Of a stretch of 29,070 bases of DNA, positions 23,825-29,070 are shown one piece after another. The notes under the pieces are model-generated. The model searched no databases, had not been told where the DNA came from, and saw nothing but the letters and a program-made list of their open reading frames with translations. This stretch comes from an uncultured Pirellula sp. Lineage in GTDB: Bacteria > Planctomycetota > Planctomycetia > Pirellulales > Pirellulaceae. Made by a program: the position numbers and the translations under genes. The stretch spans positions 1-29,070 of the forward strand of contig CAILTZ010000174.1 of the NCBI GenBank assembly GCA_903837255.1, written 5' to 3'. Every line of letters starts with the position of its first letter. Position 1 is the first letter of the stretch.

Positions 23825-25060
23825 ATGATGTCGCGTTTTTGGACCGGTATTCTGAAATCTTCTTGTCTGGTTGCAACCCTAGGGCTTTTGGTCCAAGCCC
23901 CCATACCCATCGCCACGGCTCAAGAGATATCGCTCAACACCCAGTCGGTGTCGATCAGCGAGGACCAAGTCGAATCGATTGGAGGATTTTGGTACGTCTC
24001 CAAGGCAGAGCCAAAGACCTACTACTATCGCGATGCGGGCCGATGGCTCGATCTGTTCTCGTACCATTCCAAAGATTCCAACAAAGACGGGATTCCCAAT
24101 CTACAGATCTCCCACGATCAGAACCATCTGATCATCAAAAGCCAAGGCTATCCGAACCATCCAACGGCGATCTTCCCCAACAGCGACAACCCCAACACGA
24201 TCCGCGTCCAAGACTTCACATTCCGATTGCCGCTTGTGCCTCGCAAAAGCGACTCGATCACTCGCTTGCCGATGGGCCCGATCGGCATGTCCCTAAACGG
24301 TGTGGTCTTTTTTAACCCCTTCGAGATGGAAGGCCGAAATGCGGTGGCCGGCTACGACGAGGTCTGGCTCGACTCCTGCTGCGGCCACCCTCAGCAAACC
24401 GGCGTCTACCACTACCACAAGTATCCCACCTGCGTAAAGTCGCCCTTCATCGACGACGGAAAATCGCACTCGCCGATCATCGGCTTTGCCTTCGATGGAT
24501 TCCCGCTGGTTGGACCTTACGAATCCGATGGCTCGATGGCCATGGAGCTCAAGGGCGAGCGGGCGCTCGACGCTTGCAACGGACATAGCGACCCCGAGCG
24601 AGGCTACCATTACCATGTGACCCCCAACCGGTTCCCTTACATCTTGGGAGGCTATGCAGGCGTGGTCGAAACGAGCAACAACCGAGCCTTTCGACGCGGC
24701 ATGGGCACAACCTCGGGCGCCCTTCAAGACAACACCCAGCCGGGTGACAAGTACGGCAAGATCATCACCTCGGTAAAACCAGGCAATCTAGTCAGTGGCC
24801 AAACCCACGAGGTCCGCATCGAGTTCGATCCAAGTGCGACTCGCAGGCCGATCCCCGAGGGGGCCCCGAGCTGGCTTCAAATCGGACCTTACGAAGCCCA
24901 ATCGTTCCAGCGCCAGGGCAACACGATCATCGCCAAGATATCGATCCCCAAGGATGCCGCGATCGGAGTCTGGCTCGATTGCCACATCGAGTTCGGCTCG
25001 GAGGGTCGACCCGTGGTAGTGATCAAACGAAACGACGCTGTGCGAATCACTATCGATTGA
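23825..25060 (+). CDS. Exported YHYH-domain protein
   Basis: This 411-aa protein has a signal peptide (about 1-33, ending IATAQE) and the YHYH domain named for its motif, present twice: GVYHYHKYPTC (193-203) and RGYHYHVTPNRFPYILGGY (259-277). NPFE (164-167), LDSCCGHPQQTG and CNGHSDPE complete the pattern of His and Cys clusters, which suggests metal binding. The C-terminal 100 residues form a separate beta-rich segment. ATG 23825 is chosen because GGGAG lies upstream and the signal peptide begins there. It converges on the cytochrome gene with a 7-base gap. The function of the family is unknown. Confidence 0.85.
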   Translation: MMSRFWTGILKSSCLVATLGLLVQAPIPIATAQEISLNTQSVSISEDQVESIGGFWYVSKAEPKTYYYRDAGRWLDLFSYHSKDSNKDGIPNLQISHDQNHLIIKSQGYPNHPTAIFPNSDNPNTIRVQDFTFRLPLVPRKSDSITRLPMGPIGMSLNGVVFFNPFEMEGRNAVAGYDEVWLDSCCGHPQQTGVYHYHKYPTCVKSPFIDDGKSHSPIIGFAFDGFPLVGPYESDGSMAMELKGERALDACNGHSDPERGYHYHVTPNRFPYILGGYAGVVETSNNRAFRRGMGTTSGALQDNTQPGDKYGKIITSVKPGNLVSGQTHEVRIEFDPSATRRPIPEGAPSWLQIGPYEAQSFQRQGNTIIAKISIPKDAAIGVWLDCHIEFGSEGRPVVVIKRNDAVRITID

Positions 25061-25067
25061 TCGGCAA

Positions 25068-28000
25068 CTACTTGGTTGCAGTTGCAAACCCATGGATCGT
25101 ATTGTGAATGGTTCCGCGGACGGATTTGCCATCCAACGCTTTTAGCGTGTAACGGATCTCCATCCCCCAACTGGGCTTGAGCTGTTTGCTCTCGATACGA
25201 ACCGTCTTTAGATCCTCAAGCAAAACGGCTCGATCGATCTCCAATGCATGTTGGTCGATGTGATCCGAACCGTAGTTGGCACTCCGTTTCAGGCCCCATT
25301 GCTCGATACGAATATTCGCAGGATCGATGGACTTTGGATCCATTGGTTCAGCAAAAACCAACTCGACCCCGCCATCGATGGCATGCAATCCCAACGGCAA
25401 ATGGCTCGGCTGGGATGCCTTGCGAATCCGATAAAGCCCCCCTGGTGCCGTCGCGCTTCCGGCCCAAGAAAACATTCCGCACAAATACAGATGATGATCC
25501 CCGGGCGAGAATCGACCTCGCATTACGCCGGTCGGAAACGCCGGGATCGGCAGTTCGATCATCCCACCTTGATGCTTGCCCTCGAGCACCTCGTGGAGCA
25601 CTAGGTAGACCTTTCCATAGCCGTAGGAGAGATTCAGCAAGCCCCCTTGGAGCTCGCCCCAGGTCGGACTATCGACCCACAGAAGTTCCGCCGGGGAGCG
25701 ATCGAATCCATTGGTGATCCAGCACAAGGGGGGCTCCATCGCCTCGTCGGACGTGTCGGTCACATCGTGGTACCCGAACATATTTCCGTAAAACTTCGGT
25801 GGCCCTTGGGGATCGACCGAGACCCAGTTGATCCGGTTCTTGGGGTTCCAAAAGCCCTCTTGGTCGGTCACGATGAACGAGCCATCGGGATTTAAACAAA
25901 CGCCATTGGCGGCGCGAAATCCTGTGGCCAAAATATCGGTCCTCGATCCGTCGGGCGAGACCCTCAGCAATGTCCCATGCTGAGGTACCAGAGCCTTGAG
26001 CGCATGTCGGCCAGATTTGGCGTAATAAAAGTTGCCCGCCTCGTCGGTTTGCAATCCCATCGCGAACTCATGGAAATGCTCGGTAACCTGATGGTCATTG
26101 TTGAAACACTCGACATAGTCGATCTCATCGTCGGCATTGAAATCATGCAACGCCGCAAGCTGGTCTCGGCAAGTCAAGTAAATCATGTCGTCAACGATCT
26201 TTAGCCCGAGAGGCTGATACAACCCCGAGACCATCCGCTTCCATGTCCAGGAAGATTGCCAGGAAGATTGATCGAGCGTTTCTCGCACATGCCAGACATC
26301 CCCATCCCAGGAACAGACGGCCATCGATCCATCGGAAAAGAAATCCAAGCCCGTAAGCCGCATCTGCGCAGACCATGGATTGGACTCCGGCGAGACAATC
26401 GTATCGACCGCAAAGGCGTCCTTGGCAAAGGTTTCTTGGGTTTGGGTCTGGAGGACCTGTGCCCATCGCCCTGTATTGCTACGGACCCGACTGAGCAGAT
26501 CCAAATCGCCAATCAAATTCGCATTCACTGCGGCAACGCTGCCTTGCTGACCGCTTGGCGATTTTCCACACCAGACAGCAAACCGCTGGGGCTCTTGGCT
26601 AGCCGGGATCGAAATCGTCAGCATCCGATCGCGGATATTGCAACCCAAACCTTGAGTCTGCCCCATCAGACCGAAATCCCGCTCCCCGGTCGACCATCTC
26701 CACTCGGAGCCCTGTTCTACTCCTTGCAAATTAGGCAATTGCTGATCGCTCTCGGCCTGGCTCAGGTCGGCGACGCGCAGTTCGATTTGCTGAGCATGCG
26801 GAGCGACGTTCAGCACTCGGGCGAATCCATCCTCGCTTCCCCCAACGCTTAGCTGTCTTGGCGATTCGAGAATCTGCGCATCTGCGACCGAATAGGAAAG
26901 GATCGTTTGAGAACCGCAGACGAACTGGCCGTTGAACTTGCCCCAGGACTTGGGCAGCGGACCGTAGCGCCGAGAGTCGCGTCCTAAAACCCGCGCGTCG
27001 TCTTGGTAAGGCTTCTGGTCCGAGAGCGGGTTGGCCCAACCCGGTCCGGTCGCGTTGGAATAAACAATGTCGCCGACGATCCTCGGATGGATGCCGTGCT
27101 CGCCGTTGAACTGAATATCTCGCCAATCGATGAAGACATCCTTGGGCCTCTGGCCGGAGACTTGCCAAGCCGCAGCCCATCGTAGGGTGTCGGTATCGAA
27201 GACCATCCATTGGCGGCCTCGGGTGATCCCACCCGGGCCTGGGTCGAGCCGAACAGCGATGCCTTTATAAGCGATGTTCAAGCGATCGCCGGGGATCTCG
27301 TAGCAATGGGTAAGCATGTTGCCATAGTCCATTGCGCTCCAGACCTCGATGTTGCTCGGTTCGGGACCTCGGCTATCACCAACTGGCAGCTTACCGAGGT
27401 AACTCTCGTCGATCGCAAGGGAAGGCGTATTGGGATTGGACTTGAGAAACTCCTCGCGAATGTAATGGATCACGTCGTACTTTTGCGAGGGGACCATCCA
27501 TGTCTGTGCGGGCATGTAGCCATAGCCGTGCGTGAGCGTGCGGTACATGGCATGTGGATCACCACCGTTTTTGAACTTGCCCTCTGCGAAACGCAGAGCC
27601 GTGGGGAGCGAACCTAGCTGGTCCTTGGTCCCATGGCAATTGGCACAAACGCGGCTGTAGATGGCTTGGCCACGGCCAAACGAGTCTGGATTCCAATCGC
27701 GCATGAAACCGGCATGATCGATACGCGATTCGTACTCGGGGATCTTCAAAGTCAAGAGCGCAAGATCGGGCGGCAAGGTCGCGGCTTTTTGAGGGCCTCC
27801 ATCCCGAATTTCGATCAAGTACTTCAGCAGATCGAGGAAGGCTTGCGGGGTGCTCAGCTGCTGGACCAATCCGGCAGGCATCAACGATTGCGAGCTTGCT
27901 GCCGACGCTTCGACTTGGTCGGCCTGGATCTCGATCGCTTCGCCGTTGGCGTTGCTCAGTCTCCATCGTTTGGAATCGTTATCGATCAACAAACCGGTGA

Positions 28001-28394
28001 CCAATTCACCGTCGGTCAGTCGCAACGCGATCGACTCGTATCCTTTATGGATGGTCTTGGAGGGTTCGAGGATCGACTCGACGAGCTGCTCGTCGGAGAG
28101 TTTGTCCGAGGCCATTAATTCGGCGCTGTGACCAAGGTTTGGCCCCAAAGGTCGAGCCAGAGGTTGAGACTGTGTTTGGCTGGGCAAATGGCAACGAACG
28201 CAAGCTAGGCTGCTGCGGTAGAAGACATTCACACCCCGAGCGCTATCCCCTTGTTCACGAGCCAGCACAGCCCATTGCGATGGCGTTTTGGATTTGAGCA
28301 CATCCTCGGCAAGCTGCGCCGTTGCGATCGAAGTCGTCGCAAGAGAAAGAAGGATCGCCGAGAATCTCGCGACCGAAAAGTTCCAGAGCTTCAT
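25068..28394 (-). CDS. Large exported two-heme cytochrome c/beta-propeller protein
   Basis: This 1108-aa protein has a signal peptide (about 1-27, ending IATAQ) and two c-type heme sites, CVRCH (65-69) and CANCH (250-254). The first sits in a domain with ELVTGLL and TIHKGYE, typical of the planctomycete heme-binding domain; the second is a class I cytochrome c. The long remainder has repeated blade-like segments (LTGLDFFSDGSMAVCSWDGDVWHV, NGVCLNPDGSFIVTD, GLYRIRK) of a propeller like that of sugar or sorbosone dehydrogenases. It is probably a periplasmic electron-transfer oxidoreductase. The substrate cannot be told. It starts 12 bases after the symporter gene, so the two are one operon. An exact 12-bp duplication gives the repeated QSSW. 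Confidence 0.88.
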   Translation of the reverse strand: MKLWNFSVARFSAILLSLATTSIATAQLAEDVLKSKTPSQWAVLAREQGDSARGVNVFYRSSLACVRCHLPSQTQSQPLARPLGPNLGHSAELMASDKLSDEQLVESILEPSKTIHKGYESIALRLTDGELVTGLLIDNDSKRWRLSNANGEAIEIQADQVEASAASSQSLMPAGLVQQLSTPQAFLDLLKYLIEIRDGGPQKAATLPPDLALLTLKIPEYESRIDHAGFMRDWNPDSFGRGQAIYSRVCANCHGTKDQLGSLPTALRFAEGKFKNGGDPHAMYRTLTHGYGYMPAQTWMVPSQKYDVIHYIREEFLKSNPNTPSLAIDESYLGKLPVGDSRGPEPSNIEVWSAMDYGNMLTHCYEIPGDRLNIAYKGIAVRLDPGPGGITRGRQWMVFDTDTLRWAAAWQVSGQRPKDVFIDWRDIQFNGEHGIHPRIVGDIVYSNATGPGWANPLSDQKPYQDDARVLGRDSRRYGPLPKSWGKFNGQFVCGSQTILSYSVADAQILESPRQLSVGGSEDGFARVLNVAPHAQQIELRVADLSQAESDQQLPNLQGVEQGSEWRWSTGERDFGLMGQTQGLGCNIRDRMLTISIPASQEPQRFAVWCGKSPSGQQGSVAAVNANLIGDLDLLSRVRSNTGRWAQVLQTQTQETFAKDAFAVDTIVSPESNPWSAQMRLTGLDFFSDGSMAVCSWDGDVWHVRETLDQSSWQSSWTWKRMVSGLYQPLGLKIVDDMIYLTCRDQLAALHDFNADDEIDYVECFNNDHQVTEHFHEFAMGLQTDEAGNFYYAKSGRHALKALVPQHGTLLRVSPDGSRTDILATGFRAANGVCLNPDGSFIVTDQEGFWNPKNRINWVSVDPQGPPKFYGNMFGYHDVTDTSDEAMEPPLCWITNGFDRSPAELLWVDSPTWGELQGGLLNLSYGYGKVYLVLHEVLEGKHQGGMIELPIPAFPTGVMRGRFSPGDHHLYLCGMFSWAGSATAPGGLYRIRKASQPSHLPLGLHAIDGGVELVFAEPMDPKSIDPANIRIEQWGLKRSANYGSDHIDQHALEIDRAVLLEDLKTVRIESKQLKPSWGMEIRYTLKALDGKSVRGTIHNTIHGFATATK
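26247..26270. repeat. Exact 12-bp tandem duplication inside the cytochrome gene
   Basis: CCAGGAAGATTG occurs twice in contact (26247-26258, 26259-26270), in frame, encoding QSSWQSSW in a propeller blade. Confidence 0.9.
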
Positions 28395-28406
28395 AGCGTT
28401 CTTCGA

Positions 28407-29070
28407 TTACGTTGCGAGTGATTCGGCCCGTTGGGATGGATTGGCCAGGGCGGTAAGTTTCGAGACAATCAGGATCACGATGAAGCTCAGCGGGATCGTC
28501 ACGATGCCCGGCTGGCTAAATGGCACCCAAGCATGTTTGGGATCCAACCCATAGAGACTCTTGTACATCTCCGGGCACAAGGCGATCCAGAGGACTGAGC
28601 TGATCGTGCCGACGAGCACACCCCAGATGATCCCTTGTTTGGTCGTCCCTTTGTAGAACAGGAGCATCAGCAGTGCCGGGAGGTTTGCCGACGCGGCGAT
28701 CGCAAAGGCCCATCCGACCAGGTAGGTGACGTTCATGCCTTCGAAGGCCAATCCGGCCAGGATGGCCAAGGCTCCGATGGCGATCGAAGCGATCTTGGCC
28801 ACGCGGATCAATTGCTGATCGTTGAGTTTCATTCCCAGCATTCCGGCGACGAAGTCGTGAGCCACACAGCCACCGGCCGCGACGATCAGACCGCTGACGG
28901 TCCCGAGCACGGTGGTAAAGGCGATGGCCGAGACGGCTGCAAAGAGCAGCTCGGAAAAGCTTTTGGCGAGCAGCGGGGCTGCCATGTTCGTGTCGCTCGG
29001 GTCCAACGAACCGCTGACCATCGCACCGAATCCGATGTAGAGCGTCAGCAGGTAAAAGAATCCGATCGCA
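28407..29070 (-). CDS. Sodium:solute symporter, ActP-like, C-terminal part (runs off the window)
   Basis: Only the C-terminal 220 residues are present; the frame stays open to the right edge (FFYLLTLYIGFGAM precedes the first ATG), so the real start is outside. It has six or so hydrophobic helices and the acetate-permease-type segments AFTTVLGTVSGLIVAAGG, VAHDFV, and LVGWAFAIAASANLPALLML. These match the cation/acetate symporter group of the SSS family. It imports a small carboxylate with sodium across the inner membrane. It is followed 12 bases later by the cytochrome/propeller gene on the same strand, which suggests that uptake and oxidation are expressed together. Confidence 0.9.
   Translation of the reverse strand, partial: AIGFFYLLTLYIGFGAMVSGSLDPSDTNMAAPLLAKSFSELLFAAVSAIAFTTVLGTVSGLIVAAGGCVAHDFVAGMLGMKLNDQQLIRVAKIASIAIGALAILAGLAFEGMNVTYLVGWAFAIAASANLPALLMLLFYKGTTKQGIIWGVLVGTISSVLWIALCPEMYKSLYGLDPKHAWVPFSQPGIVTIPLSFIVILIVSKLTALANPSQRAESLAT

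Overview
The window most likely comes from a planctomycete, probably a Pirellulales-type organism. The basis is protein style: a very large exported cytochrome c/beta-propeller protein, secreted proteins of unknown function, an outer-membrane barrel ending in Phe, a xylonate-type dehydratase, the GWLRQIT-type ECF sigma factor, weak or absent Shine-Dalgarno sites, and palindromic intergenic repeats. This assignment is inferred by eye; no search was run. About 18 larger genes and one tRNA can be supported.

Positions 1-383 hold a possible IS66-type left-end remnant, a palindromic intergenic repeat and a hairpin. Positions 384-2531 (minus) encode a PEP-hydrolase-like TIM barrel and a Tm-1-like (UPF0261) protein. 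A divergent promoter region separates them from a divergent aldehyde dehydrogenase (2658-4337). Positions 4358-9394 (minus) are a four-gene run: an exported helical protein, tadA (coupled by an ATGA overlap), a D-xylonate dehydratase-like IlvD/Edd enzyme, and pgk. Positions 9395-10315 are mostly non-coding; they include a candidate short ORF with two strong Shine-Dalgarno sites, one of which lies in a hairpin. An ECF sigma factor follows.

Positions 10888-14161 (minus) hold a small membrane-anchored protein and a full-length UvrA paralogue. Positions 14330-17914 carry an orphan histidine kinase, a CinA/PncC-domain protein on the opposite strand, and a NagB/PIG-L fusion. An outer-membrane beta-barrel, tRNA-Asp(GTC), and a 153-aa unknown protein come next. 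After a repeat-rich gap there is a cytoplasmic gluzincin metallopeptidase on the opposite strand. The tail of the 153-aa protein resembles the tail of the metallopeptidase; this is the best candidate for something undescribed.

Positions 22230-29070 look like a cell-envelope and respiration region: an exported PHP-domain protein, an exported YHYH-domain protein, the two-heme cytochrome/propeller protein, and the C-terminal part of an ActP-like sodium:solute symporter that runs off the right edge.

Two genome-style signals run through the window. The palindrome CGATCG is strongly over-represented (about 68 by eye, against about 7 expected). Near-perfect tandem duplications of 9-16 bp are frequent, both between and inside genes.
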